DNA from: CAZZKG01 sp964654825 | GTDB lineage: Bacteria; Gemmatimonadota; CAZMKB01 | Assembly: GCA_964654825.1 (NCBI GenBank) | Contig: CAZZKG010000020.1 | Location: 1 to 54,000, forward strand | Length of the DNA: 54,000 nt | Reading direction: 5' to 3' | Shown: positions 35,386-44,422 of the stretch, piece after piece | How positions within the stretch are numbered: position 1 is the stretch's first letter | Layout of the letters: each line of letters begins with the position of its first letter | The notes under the pieces: model-generated | What the model was told of the DNA's origin: nothing | Databases searched by the model: none | The model's input: the letters and a program-made list of their open reading frames with translations, nothing else | Made by a program: the position numbers and the translations under genes

Positions 35386-36025
35386 TTTAAATGAGTATCT
35401 TAATCCACCAGCTACGCTGGTGGTCCAAGCTATGCTAAGCAGGTAAGTGAGAGAATAAAAGAGCTGACAGAAAGAGAAAACCTCCTTAAGATTAGGTCGA
35501 GTGACCCTAAACATCAAAAGGAGGTATTTGTTGAGTAGTTTCAAGAAGTTAGCACATGCGGTGTGGGAATGCAAGTACCATTTGATCTGGTGTCCGAAGT
35601 ATCGATTCAGGATTATGAAGGGAGAGATAAGGCGTTCGGTCCGAGAGATTTTGAGGCAACTGTGTGAATGGAAGAAAGTAGAGATATTGGAGGGGAATGT
35701 ACAAACAGACCATATCCACTTGGTTTTGTCGATACCGCCTAAGTATTCAATTTCAGAGGTAGTAGGATTTCTGAAGGGGGAGAGCGCCATAAAGATATTC
35801 GATCTGCACGTAGAGTTGAAGAAGCGTTATTGGGGTCGTCATTTCTGGTCACGAGGATACTGCGTTAGCACAGTAGGTTTAGACGAAGAGCAGATTCGGA
35901 AATATGTTCGATGGCAGTTGAAGAAGGACCAACGCATTGAGCAACTCAAATTGTGGAAGAAGTGAAATGACCCTTTTAGGGTCACCCATTTAAGCCACCC
36001 CTTTTAGGGGTGGTTGTTAACTACC
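35385..36025 (+). mobile_element. IS200-type insertion sequence
   Basis: About 640 nt with one Y1 transposase gene and hairpins near each end, as IS200 elements have instead of inverted repeats: CCACCAGC/GCTGGTGG (35405-35423) on the left; TGACCC/GGGTCA (35968-35984) and CCACCCC/GGGGTGG (35995-36013) on the right. No TnpB gene. Exact ends are estimates. Confidence 0.7.
35531..35965 (+). CDS. tnpA: IS200-family Y1 transposase (TnpA)
   Basis: 144 residues from TTG 35531, preceded by AAAGGAGG; the in-frame GTG at 35501 lies upstream of that ribosome site. The HUH motif (DHIHLVL) and the single catalytic Tyr region (RGYCVSTVGLDEEQIRKYV) are visible, with the usual start KLAHAVWECKYHLIWCPKYR. The enzyme cuts single-stranded hairpin ends during replication. 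It appears intact, the only intact transposase in this cluster. Confidence 0.88.
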   Translation: MSSFKKLAHAVWECKYHLIWCPKYRFRIMKGEIRRSVREILRQLCEWKKVEILEGNVQTDHIHLVLSIPPKYSISEVVGFLKGESAIKIFDLHVELKKRYWGRHFWSRGYCVSTVGLDEEQIRKYVRWQLKKDQRIEQLKLWKK

Positions 36026-36109
36026 TTACAGGTATTCGCCCTCCTCGCGCCTTGCGGTCCGGTCGCCTCAGCAGCCTCGGTACCGCACCGTATTCATGAA
36101 CTGGACCAC

Positions 36110-36867
36110 TCGGCAACCGGGCCGGTAATTTCAATCCTCACTGCCACTGTCTTGTTTCCGATGGCGTTTTTCTCTCTGACGGTACCTTTGTACGCAGTTC
36201 ATTCCTGCCTTCGGTGGAGATTGCGGAACTCTTCAGACGGGAGGTGCTCCGGGAGTTTGTCGAGCGGGAACTCATTCCGGAGTCGGTGGCAAGTAACATG
36301 CTCGGCTGGCCTCACTCCGGGTTTCACGTTCACCTGGGACCGGTGATCGATGGGAACGACAGGGAGCAGTTGAAACAGACCGCCAGCTACGGTGCCCGGG
36401 CGCCTCTCGCCTTATCGCGTCTCACCTATGACCGGAAGAAAGAACTGGTTTCCTATTCCTACACCAATCCGTATGACAAGCTCGAGTACACGGAGAAGCT
36501 GACGCCCGAGGAGCTGATTGCGAGATTGGTGACCCATGTACCGGATCCGTGGGAACAGACGACTCGTTATTTCGCCTGGTTCTCGAACAGAACACGGGGG
36601 GTGAGGAAGAAACGTGAGAGGGTCGGTGGTGATCAGAAGGGTGGGGGAGAAGAGAGGGAGGTACGCACACCCGCGCACTGGAAGCGGAAGTGGGCAAAAC
36701 TGTTGCAGCTGGTGTTCGAGGTGAATCTTGTTTGCCCTCGTTGTGGTACTGAAATGAAAATTCTCTCCTTTCTCACAGAGAGGGAACCGATCCGAAAGAT
36801 CCTCGCCCACCTGAGAGGGAAGGGTATCGACGCCCGGGCGGGACCGTTCGCTGACAGTGCGGCGTGA
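36110..36867 (+). pseudogene. IS91-family transposase, 5'-truncated
   Basis: The frame opens after a TGA near 36090 with GNFNPHCHCLVSDGVF, the HUH (H-x-H) region of IS91-type (Y2) transposases, continues through EIAELFRREVLREFVE, LVTHVPDPWEQ and YFAWFSNRTRG, and ends with a zinc ribbon (VCPRCGTEMKILSFL) and a stop at 36867. The N-terminal Cys-rich domain is missing. A GTG at 36214 begins the longest apparent open part, but the family match starts earlier. Repeat copy C begins just after its stop, which suggests that repeat is the element's 3' end. Confidence 0.75.
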
Positions 36868-36868
36868 A

Positions 36869-37046
36869 GTGCTCCCCCCTGTGTTCTACCCGATGATCTT
36901 CTTCGCCCTCGAGGGATCAGTGTGTCTTCCTGAGGGAATTTGGCTCACGATTGTTTCCTTAGTAGTCCGCTCATGAGGGGAAACGCGGGATTCCAACCGG
37001 GAAAATAAGATTGCTGGTTGACATCCATCTGTGAATGAGATAGAAT
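36869..37046 (+). repeat. Dispersed repeat, copy C, ending in a promoter
   Basis: Longest copy. It shares GCTCCCCCCTG, GAGGGATCAGTGTGTC, CACGATTGTTTCCT with copy A, and GATCTTCTTC plus the GGATTCCAACCG-to-promoter segment with copy B. It starts right after the IS91-type transposase and ends in the promoter at 37018. Confidence 0.6.
37018..37046 (+). promoter_or_regulatory. Sigma-70-type promoter upstream of the broken NmrA-like gene
   Basis: TTGACA, 17-nt spacer, TAGAAT, about 85 nt upstream of ATG 37132. It is part of repeat copy C. Confidence 0.7.
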
Positions 37047-37131
37047 CAAAATACAAGAAGTATTTTGATGAAGACATATGAAGAAGTTTGATTGTAAGTC
37101 GGCCAGCTGTCTATTTAAGGAGGGCATCATC

Positions 37132-37807
37132 ATGAAAAAGAGAGTCCTGGTCCTGGGAGCTACCGGAGTGTTAGGGCGGCCGGTTGCCAGAAAATTACGG
37201 GAGGATGGTTTTCAAGTCCGCATCATGACACGAAACCTGGAGAAAGCGTAAAAGCTCCTCAGCGATTCATTTGAAATTGTCACGGGTGATGTGACCGATG
37301 CTCACGATATTGAGAAGGCTCTGGATGGTTGTTACGGTGTTCATATAAATCTACAGTATTCTATTGAACTATCAGTAGCCGAGAATATTCTAAGAGTAGC
37401 ATCTCAGATTGGATTGCAGCGGATCACATATATTTCCGGCGCTACAACTTTTATTGAAAATCCGAAGATCCCCCTCGCCATAAGAAAACTGAAGGTGGAA
37501 AGATTGATAAAAGAAAATAATATCCCCTATACTTTCTTCTGTCCAACGGGTGCAATGGAAAATATATTGCTCCGTCATCCATCCCGAAATTAAAAAAATA
37601 GGTGCCTTGCCACTATGGCTTGCTAGAATCATTGCGATGATGACCAGAGACGAAGGCTTGAAAAACGATATTCCTGTCATAGCGTATTTCGCAGACGCGG
37701 GAGAGCCTGGCGATCCTGTAGAGGCCAATAATATCCTCGGTGCCCCATCGACTACTCTGGATGAATGGATCAAGAAAAGAAAGGCCGAAACGGAACGCCG
37801 CTTTTGA
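37132..37807 (+). pseudogene. NmrA/SDR-type NAD(P)-binding protein, decayed
   Basis: Starts with AAGGAGGG and ATG 37132. The Rossmann motif LGATGVLG and RKLREDGFQVRIMTR are intact, but TAA at 37249 stops the frame after 39 codons. It resumes in frame (IVTGDVTDAHDIEKAL ... YISGA) to a stop at 37593. The C-terminal part (YCSVIHPEIKKIGALPLWLAR, ending TTLDEWIKKRK; motif shown in part) follows in the +1 frame, and the family's middle section between PTGAMENI and it seems deleted. At least three lesions. A further stretch to about 37940 (EGFYALMSGDKDRYG) looks like the tail of another lost gene. Confidence 0.75.
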
Positions 37808-38054
37808 TCGCTGAAGGGTTCTATGCGTTGATGTCCGGTGATAAGGATCGATATGGCGCGGAAATGAAAGCTATCGCCTGGGATTCTGATAGGAGAAAAA
37901 TACCGGAAGGATTATCTTTCGTTTTATCAAAGAACACATGATAAATTTTAACAATGGATTGCTATATCGCAAATTTCATCCTTATGGTCCGCAGCAGATG
38001 ATATCAGGAGCCTCTCTCCGTCAGCCCGGGAACGCCCGTTTCAACAATCGCAGA

Positions 38055-39065
38055 TTATGGAAGGTCGGTGATGTAAATATCGAAGTTTTCGTCCCTCGAC
38101 CATGAGAAAGCGATTTTTTCTCCATCGGGGGACCAGGCGGGATCGAGCCCCCCCTCCATAGTGATCTGCGTCCTCTCGCCGTCACTGATCCGGTAAACGA
38201 ATATGTCCCCGTCGATCACGACGGCCATTCGGGTGCCGTCGGGGGACCAGGCGGGGGATGTTCCTTCGAAGAGCCTCTCCGGAGATCCTCCTGTCCGCGG
38301 AACCGTGTAGACATCGCCGTTTTTCGAAAAAGCGAGTGTTTGAGAATCCGGGGACCAGGATAAATCATCTGCACCCTCGGTCCCTTCCAATCTCACCGCT
38401 ATACCGGTGAGCGGCACTGTAGCTATCCAGATCGCAGTCAGGGAACTCGAGGTCCTCGTTCTCCAGTTCAGGACACTGCTGTCGTCGGTGTCGATCGTGG
38501 AATCATCGGTGTAAACGATCGTTGTCAGATAGTCGCTGTAGGCGACCATACCGCCGTCTGCTGAAAAACTGATGTCCAGCGGGCTGTTCATACCGATGAG
38601 ATTTTCAGTAAAATCCCTGATGTCATTGACGTCGACGATGGTGATGGACGGTTCGAGAGGAGAAGTGAAATTCAGTCCTCTGAAGGAGACGTATGCGATC
38701 GTGTTGTCTGCATCGAGCCAGCACGGGTAGAAATTGAAATCGGTCCTGGCAAACACCGGTGAGATACGGGTCGAGGTACCGCCCGAGGCCGGGATGACAT
38801 TCACGGTCATCTGACCCAGTGTCTTCTGTTCGAATCCCCATGCCGAGTACACGATCCGGGAGCCATCTCCGGACCAGGACGGGAACCAGTCCGGACCTGG
38901 ATTAAATGTAAGCCGGAGGTAAGGACCGACCTGTTCGGTGTAGGGCCCCGGGTTTTCCTGATAGAGGGCTCCGATAGGATCGAGGGAACAGCCGAGTACA
39001 GTCAGTGTGAATAAGAGACATATACCTCGTAACGGACGTATCCAGGCGCCGTGTAATACAATCAT
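38055..39065 (-). CDS. TolB-like (PD40/WD40-like) beta-propeller lipoprotein
   Basis: 336 residues from ATG 39065 (GAGG nine bases upstream). A signal peptide ends in the lipobox TVLGC. Then come about five to six PD40-type repeats marked by FPSWSGDGSRIVY, DISFSADGGMVAYSD, DLSWSPDSQTLAFS, SPAWSPDGTRMAV and DPAWSPDGEKIAFSW. The fold is that of the TolB propeller, but the protein is shorter and lacks the TolB N-terminal domain. Lipid-anchored in the periplasm or at the surface. It is the last gene of a five-gene minus-strand cluster, 109 nt after the NHL lipoprotein. Partner unknown. Confidence 0.8.
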   Translation of the reverse strand: MIVLHGAWIRPLRGICLLFTLTVLGCSLDPIGALYQENPGPYTEQVGPYLRLTFNPGPDWFPSWSGDGSRIVYSAWGFEQKTLGQMTVNVIPASGGTSTRISPVFARTDFNFYPCWLDADNTIAYVSFRGLNFTSPLEPSITIVDVNDIRDFTENLIGMNSPLDISFSADGGMVAYSDYLTTIVYTDDSTIDTDDSSVLNWRTRTSSSLTAIWIATVPLTGIAVRLEGTEGADDLSWSPDSQTLAFSKNGDVYTVPRTGGSPERLFEGTSPAWSPDGTRMAVVIDGDIFVYRISDGERTQITMEGGLDPAWSPDGEKIAFSWSRDENFDIYITDLP

Positions 39066-39174
39066 GTCGGATCCTCGAACTCTTATCTTCAAAAGTCGCC
39101 TTCAGTTCTATCACCGTATGACAAGTCCGATCTTCCGGGTATTAAACCCTTCCGGTTCGGCGTATTCGTCTTCA

Positions 39175-40338
39175 TCAGCGCAACTGCGGACCGAGCGGAC
39201 TCTGTAGTACCTCACCACCTGAACCATCACTCGCCACAGTGGGAAACGGTACCCGGCGTATCCGGAAATTGCTGGTGTCGGCGATGTACAGGTTGTCGAA
39301 GACATCCACCGAGACGCCGGAAGGGAAATTGAGGCTCGCATCTGTAGCGAAGAGGCCATCCCCGTTGTACCCTGGTTCTCCATTACCTGCAACGGTGAAC
39401 ATCGTGCCGTTTATATCGACGAATCGAATACGGTGGTTCTGGTAATCTGCGATATAGAACCCTCCGCCGTCCTCCCGAATGTACACATCATGCGGATAAT
39501 AGAGGGAGGCCCGTACTGCATCATCGCCGTCCCCGCTGAACCCGGGGATTCCTGATCCCGCGACCGTGGAAATGATGCCAGCGTTGTCTATCTTTCGGAT
39601 CATGTGGTGGCCGGACACGGCGATGTAGAGATCTCCCTGTGGATCCACATCGAGGCCCAGCGGTTTGAACAGGTTCGCTTCGACCGATGGGATTCCGTTT
39701 CCATTGAAAGTGTAATTGTCACTGCCGCAGATTGTCTGGATGGTTCCGTCGAGATCCACCATCCGGATGCGGTTGTTTTTATAGTCGGAGATGTAGATTC
39801 TACCGGTAGGGTCTATGGCTACATCTCTGGGTTCATAGAGCCGGGCTTCTGTTGCAGGCCCGCCGTCACCATCGAAACCTGCAAGATTGCTACCCGCTAT
39901 AGTCGTTATTATGCCGGCCGTGTCTATTTTTCTCACGCGGTGGTTGCTCGTGTCAGCGATGTAAATGCTTCCATCGTGATCGAGTCCGAAACCTGCAGGA
40001 GCGTAAAGGAGAGCATCACGCGCATTGCCGCCATCGCCTGAAAAACCTGCTGTGGAGCTTCCGGCGATTTTTTCGATCTGCCCTCTCGAGTCCACATAGA
40101 GAAGTCGGTTGAACTCGGTTTCCAGGATGTAGAAATCTCCGGCGGAGAGTGCGATCACCTGGTATGGTTTGACTATGGTGACTTCGGTGGCAACAGAACC
40201 GGTCTCGGCCACACCCTGGGCACCACCGGCGACCGTGCTGATTACGCCCGGATTGTCCCCCTGTATGATGGTCGTCTCTCCGCACGAGAGTACCGAGCAA
40301 GTGAGTATCACGAGAGCAGTGAGAATTAATTTAAACAT
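39175..40338 (-). CDS. NHL-repeat beta-propeller lipoprotein
   Basis: 387 residues. Signal peptide with lipobox (SVLSC, Cys19), then about six NHL units of ~55 residues, each with a Gly-rich GxxGFxGDGGxAxxAxLxxPxG stretch and an IYIADTSNHRVRKID-like strand. Such propellers bind proteins or carbohydrates at the cell surface. It starts 3 nt after the TonB receptor gene ends, so it is translated from the same message and may be an accessory lipoprotein of that receptor. The last ~15 residues (after PFPTVAS) are a non-repeat tail. Confidence 0.85.
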   Translation of the reverse strand: MFKLILTALVILTCSVLSCGETTIIQGDNPGVISTVAGGAQGVAETGSVATEVTIVKPYQVIALSAGDFYILETEFNRLLYVDSRGQIEKIAGSSTAGFSGDGGNARDALLYAPAGFGLDHDGSIYIADTSNHRVRKIDTAGIITTIAGSNLAGFDGDGGPATEARLYEPRDVAIDPTGRIYISDYKNNRIRMVDLDGTIQTICGSDNYTFNGNGIPSVEANLFKPLGLDVDPQGDLYIAVSGHHMIRKIDNAGIISTVAGSGIPGFSGDGDDAVRASLYYPHDVYIREDGGGFYIADYQNHRIRFVDINGTMFTVAGNGEPGYNGDGLFATDASLNFPSGVSVDVFDNLYIADTSNFRIRRVPFPTVASDGSGGEVLQSPLGPQLR

Positions 40339-40341
40339 GGA

Positions 40342-43212
40342 TTAAAACCTCACGTCCATGCCGAACCGTACCTGTCTCGGCTCACCGAATGGGAGAATGG
40401 GTGTCCATCTGTCTTTCAGAGCGAGGAAATAGGCTTCTTCCTGCTCTTCCCGACTCAACACCCTGTCCCCGTTGAGATCAGACTGCGGGTTGTACAGCTC
40501 GGATTCCGCGGGAACGGTTACTGCACCCTCTGTCGCTTCCTGCGCCAGCGTCCGGAGCCTCACCTCGGAGTTCCAGGGATCGTCGGTCCATGGATCATAG
40601 TAAAGCGTGTTCTTCCTGTTGAGGAGGTTCTTCACATCGGCGAAAAGGGTATAGCTGTTCGTACCGATCCTGAAACTGCGCGATAGTCTCAGGTTCCACT
40701 TGATGGTTACCGGGAGCCTCGAGGCATTGGGCACCTCGGCAGGGATGAGAGTCTCCTCAACCACACCCCGGACGATCGTCGAGTCTATCTTCATCTTCGT
40801 GTAGGGCAGCCCGCTTCCATACTCAAGCGTGGAGTATACCTGCAGCTTCGAAAGAGGTTTCAGAAACGATGACATATCCACCCAGGACTCCGGTACTCTG
40901 GCTTCGATGGTGAAGTTCCCGGTGTGACGCTGGTCGAAATCGAGTGGAAATTCCTTCGTACCGAGATCGACGATGTACTTGGACAGGGGATCGAAAGCGA
41001 TGTTGGTGAATAGGTCGAACGCATTTGAAACCATGCCCCTGGCCTCCTGGTACGTGTAGCTCAGTGTGAAACCCAGTGATGAGTCCATCCGCTTTTTAAC
41101 GATGAGTTCCAGTCCCCTGACACTTCCGAAGTCATCATTGAAAAACCGTGCGTTCTGAGGTTCCAGGAAATTCGTGACCCGGGAGGCAACGAGGTTCTCG
41201 AGCTGCTTGAGGTACACACCGGTCGTGAAGGAGAGGTTGTCGGTGATCGCCCTCGCATAAGAGAACTCGTACTGCGTTGTCCTCTCGAACTGCAGCTCCG
41301 GATTGCCCCTCCTCCTGTTCCCGAGACGAAATGGATCTGAGAACGCTACGTCGAAGAGATACTGGAAATCGGGGGTTTGCCGGAAAACACCGTAGTTCAC
41401 GCGGAGGAGATCGTTCTCACTTAACATGATGGATGTCCCGAGCCGGGGATTTACCGCCAGCTTTCTCTCGGATGAACGCAGTCCGAGGGCGGGGAGAGAA
41501 AAGTTCTCCGGGTAGTCGATGCGTGGGAGAAACATGTCGAACCTGAGCCCGAGATCGACGACCAGTCCCGGTGCGGTTATCTGGCCCTGGACATAGGAGG
41601 CGCCGAGGACCGGATAGAATTCGATGAAATTGGGCACTCCGCCCGGCTGGTATGCGTTGAGCCTCTGGTACGCCTGCGTGTGGTTAAGCTTGAGCTGTGC
41701 TCCCGTTTTAATCGCAAAGTCCTTCTCGAAACGGTTGTCCCAGTCGACCCCGAAATCGATGAACTCATAGAGTGTATTGACGATCATGGGATTCTGCCCC
41801 GCGTCGACGAAGATACTCGTGTCCTGGACCCCGTACGCATTATCCCCCGTCGCCGTCGGTACTTCGTACCCCGGAACCGCACCGCCCGCCGCGAGCTGAT
41901 CGGCCGGGTCCATGGAAATGAAATCTTCTCCCCTGAAGCGGTAGTCGGACAGCGAGAAGCCGAAGAGATCTTTTTTGTCATCGAAAAATGTCTCTTCCAG
42001 GACTCCCATGTAACGGTTGCTTCTATAAGCGCTCACTCTGGCGTCGAGAATACTCGTTCGGGAGGATGATGTACCTGAGAGCCTGTTCAGGGTGAAGTTG
42101 AAGAGGTTGCCTTCACTCCTCTGGCTTAGTGTGTTTTCCAGGTTGTATTTGTAGTGCGGATCGAAAAATCTACGCTGGTCCCTTGATGACAGGAGGCTCC
42201 ATGATAATTTGAGGTCTTTGGTCGCCCAGTAGCTTACCTTTCCGAACAGATTGAGCTTGTCACCCTCGTTGTGCGGGAGTCTCTTCAGTGTAGCTCCGTC
42301 GGTGAGTCCCAGTTTTCCAGACACAGGGTCTGCGTCCATGAGACCGGTGCCGTCCGCGGAGAAGAAGTACCGGAGTCTGTTGTCGTGGTCGAGGGGGCCT
42401 CCCACGGAGAACTCGAGCCGGTTGTATCCGTATTCATCCTCTTCGGGCATCGGAGCGTCGGTGCTCACCCTGAGAGCGCCTTCGTGGGTCTTCCCCCCTT
42501 CTTTCGTGACCAGGTTGATGACTCCGGAGAGGGCCTGGCCGTACTCGGCACTGAAACCATTGGTCACGATGGAAAGTTCCTGGACCGTGAGAACACCCAT
42601 ATCGATACCTAGTCCCTCCTGGCTTCCTTCGAGAAAGTTTTTCACCGTGACGCCGTCGATGATGTACACCTCCTGGCCCACCCTCCCCCCTCTTATCGTC
42701 CCATTGATCACTCCGGCCTGGAGCTCGATGATATCTTCGATATTGTCAACTGGCAGTTCCTTGATCTCTTCGTCTGAAATCGTCTGCCGTGATTCGGTTA
42801 CATCCGGCTGGAGAATCGGTACTCTCGATGCTTCGACGACCATTCCCTCCAGCTCGATGGGGGAGGCGGATATTTCTACGTCCTGTTTGTAATTGTGGCC
42901 TGACCTCACCCAGATTCCTTTGATCGTCGTTTCCCTGTATCCGATGAGGGATATCCTGATGGTGTAGTAACCGGGGGACAGATTGAGAATCTGGTATTCT
43001 CCCTTCTCGTCCGTGTAATCACCCCACGGTTGACCTTCCACCACAACGAGAGCTCCTTCGAGCGGCTCCTCGGTGTTGTCATCAATGACACGGCCGATGA
43101 TGCCTCCCTTCGTCTGGGCGGACAGGACGGAAGGAAACATGAAAAGGAACAGCAGCACAACACTGAGGAGGAGAAAGGGTTCAATTTTATGAGTGACCTC
43201 TTCTCTATTCAT
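40342..43212 (-). CDS. TonB-dependent outer-membrane receptor with regulatory-like domain
   Basis: 956 residues from ATG 43212, which overlaps the permease stop (ATGAATAG). Signal peptide (to about residue 32), then a carboxypeptidase-regulatory-like domain (GGIIGRVIDDNTEEPLEGA to about 120), a plug domain (LPVDNIEDIIELQAGV, VYIIDGVTVKNF, GFSAEYGQALSGVINLVTK) and a ~700-residue barrel ending in VRFGMDVRF, aromatic at the last position. It would take up or bind a large ligand at the outer membrane. Near the end the segment DLNGDRVLSREE reads like an EF-hand/dockerin calcium loop. The adaptor-permease genes upstream and NHL lipoprotein downstream are coupled to it. Confidence 0.88.
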   Translation of the reverse strand: MNREEVTHKIEPFLLLSVVLLFLFMFPSVLSAQTKGGIIGRVIDDNTEEPLEGALVVVEGQPWGDYTDEKGEYQILNLSPGYYTIRISLIGYRETTIKGIWVRSGHNYKQDVEISASPIELEGMVVEASRVPILQPDVTESRQTISDEEIKELPVDNIEDIIELQAGVINGTIRGGRVGQEVYIIDGVTVKNFLEGSQEGLGIDMGVLTVQELSIVTNGFSAEYGQALSGVINLVTKEGGKTHEGALRVSTDAPMPEEDEYGYNRLEFSVGGPLDHDNRLRYFFSADGTGLMDADPVSGKLGLTDGATLKRLPHNEGDKLNLFGKVSYWATKDLKLSWSLLSSRDQRRFFDPHYKYNLENTLSQRSEGNLFNFTLNRLSGTSSSRTSILDARVSAYRSNRYMGVLEETFFDDKKDLFGFSLSDYRFRGEDFISMDPADQLAAGGAVPGYEVPTATGDNAYGVQDTSIFVDAGQNPMIVNTLYEFIDFGVDWDNRFEKDFAIKTGAQLKLNHTQAYQRLNAYQPGGVPNFIEFYPVLGASYVQGQITAPGLVVDLGLRFDMFLPRIDYPENFSLPALGLRSSERKLAVNPRLGTSIMLSENDLLRVNYGVFRQTPDFQYLFDVAFSDPFRLGNRRRGNPELQFERTTQYEFSYARAITDNLSFTTGVYLKQLENLVASRVTNFLEPQNARFFNDDFGSVRGLELIVKKRMDSSLGFTLSYTYQEARGMVSNAFDLFTNIAFDPLSKYIVDLGTKEFPLDFDQRHTGNFTIEARVPESWVDMSSFLKPLSKLQVYSTLEYGSGLPYTKMKIDSTIVRGVVEETLIPAEVPNASRLPVTIKWNLRLSRSFRIGTNSYTLFADVKNLLNRKNTLYYDPWTDDPWNSEVRLRTLAQEATEGAVTVPAESELYNPQSDLNGDRVLSREEQEEAYFLALKDRWTPILPFGEPRQVRFGMDVRF

Positions 43213-44422
43213 ACCGTAACGCCTCGATCGGGTCAAGAATCGATGCCTTGCGTGCCGGGTAGATTCCGAAAAAAAGTCCTATTACGAAAGCGAATGAGAA
43301 TGACAGGATGATGGCACCAGGCGCGATGAGGGTGCTCCAGCCGAAAAATGCGGTGAGCCAGAAGGAGCCGGCGAGTCCGAGGAGTATACCCATAATTCCC
43401 CCGAGGAGGGCGAGTGTTACGGACTCCATCAAAAACTGCGTCATGATGTCCCGCCGCTTGGCCCCCACGGCCATCCTTATCCCGATTTCCCGGGTGCGCT
43501 CTGTCACGGAAACCAGCATGATATTCATGATACCGATGCCACCGACGATGAGAGATACGAGAGCTACACCTGCCAGAAGATAGGTAAGAGTTTCGGTCGT
43601 TTCCTGCTTGGCCATCGAATAATCAGATTGAGATTGGATGTAAAAGTCGTTCTCCTGATCTGGGCGGAGCCGGTGGGCTTTCCTCAGGACCTCCTCGATC
43701 TCGAAGTACGCCGATGTGAGCATCCCCTCATCTTTCAGCTGTCCGATGAAACGGTCCAGGTGATCGACGCCGAATACGCGTTTCTGTGCGGTAGAGTAGG
43801 GGATGATAACGACGTCGTCGTAGTTCATCCATCCGCCGGAGACTCCCTTCGGCTCGGTCACACCGATCACTTCGAACCGGAGGCGGCCGATCCTGAAGAT
43901 TTTCCCGATCGGATCGATCTCGCCGAACAGATTGTCGACAACATCGGGACCGATGATCGCTAATCGTCTCAGGGCGCTGATGTCGCGGTTGCTGAAGTCG
44001 CTGCCGCTCGCGAGGCGGTAGTTACGGAGATCGAGGTAAGCCGGGCTCGTCCCGATGACCGTGGTGTTCCAGTTGTTGTTTCCGTAGATGACCTGCTGGG
44101 AGCCGCGGAGTTCCGGGATGATGTGATCTACTGTCAGAACTTCGGACCTCAGCCGCTTGAGATCCTTTTCATCCAGCCGCTGTAGTGAACCGGCGGCCAT
44201 CCTCACCCTGCCCATGTGCGGGGCACCCGAACGAATGTAGATGAGGTCTGTGCCGAGGGCCTGCAGCTGGTCTTCGACAGCTTTTTTCGCCCCCTGGCCG
44301 AGTGAGATCATCGTGATGACCGCCGCGACTCCGATGATGATGCCAAGCATGGTGAGGAGTGCGCGTGCTTTGTTCGCTATCAGTGCCGACAGGCTCACGA
44401 CAAAGAACTCTCCCCACTTCAT
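43205..44422 (-). CDS. MacB/FtsX-type ABC transporter permease
   Basis: 405 residues: one N-terminal helix (ALLTMLGIIIGVAAVITMISLG), a ~230-residue periplasmic domain of the MacB_PCD type (residues ~45-270), and three C-terminal helices of the FtsX domain containing TERTREIGIRMAVGAKRRDI, the usual coupling motif. MacB-type systems act with a periplasmic adaptor in export or envelope work. Unlike MacB itself, no ATPase domain is fused, and no ATPase gene is in the window. It overlaps the adaptor gene by 4 nt upstream and the TonB receptor by 8 nt downstream. Confidence 0.9.
   Translation of the reverse strand: MKWGEFFVVSLSALIANKARALLTMLGIIIGVAAVITMISLGQGAKKAVEDQLQALGTDLIYIRSGAPHMGRVRMAAGSLQRLDEKDLKRLRSEVLTVDHIIPELRGSQQVIYGNNNWNTTVIGTSPAYLDLRNYRLASGSDFSNRDISALRRLAIIGPDVVDNLFGEIDPIGKIFRIGRLRFEVIGVTEPKGVSGGWMNYDDVVIIPYSTAQKRVFGVDHLDRFIGQLKDEGMLTSAYFEIEEVLRKAHRLRPDQENDFYIQSQSDYSMAKQETTETLTYLLAGVALVSLIVGGIGIMNIMLVSVTERTREIGIRMAVGAKRRDIMTQFLMESVTLALLGGIMGILLGLAGSFWLTAFFGWSTLIAPGAIILSFSFAFVIGLFFGIYPARKASILDPIEALRYE

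Noticed and set aside
35385..35790. N-terminal extension of the IS256 fragment
   Set aside because: This part is the complement of the IS200 transposase gene and has no transposase similarity.
34310..36867. Group II intron or retron
   Set aside because: No reverse transcriptase motif (YxDD) or intron domain V was found; the parts are explained by IS fragments.
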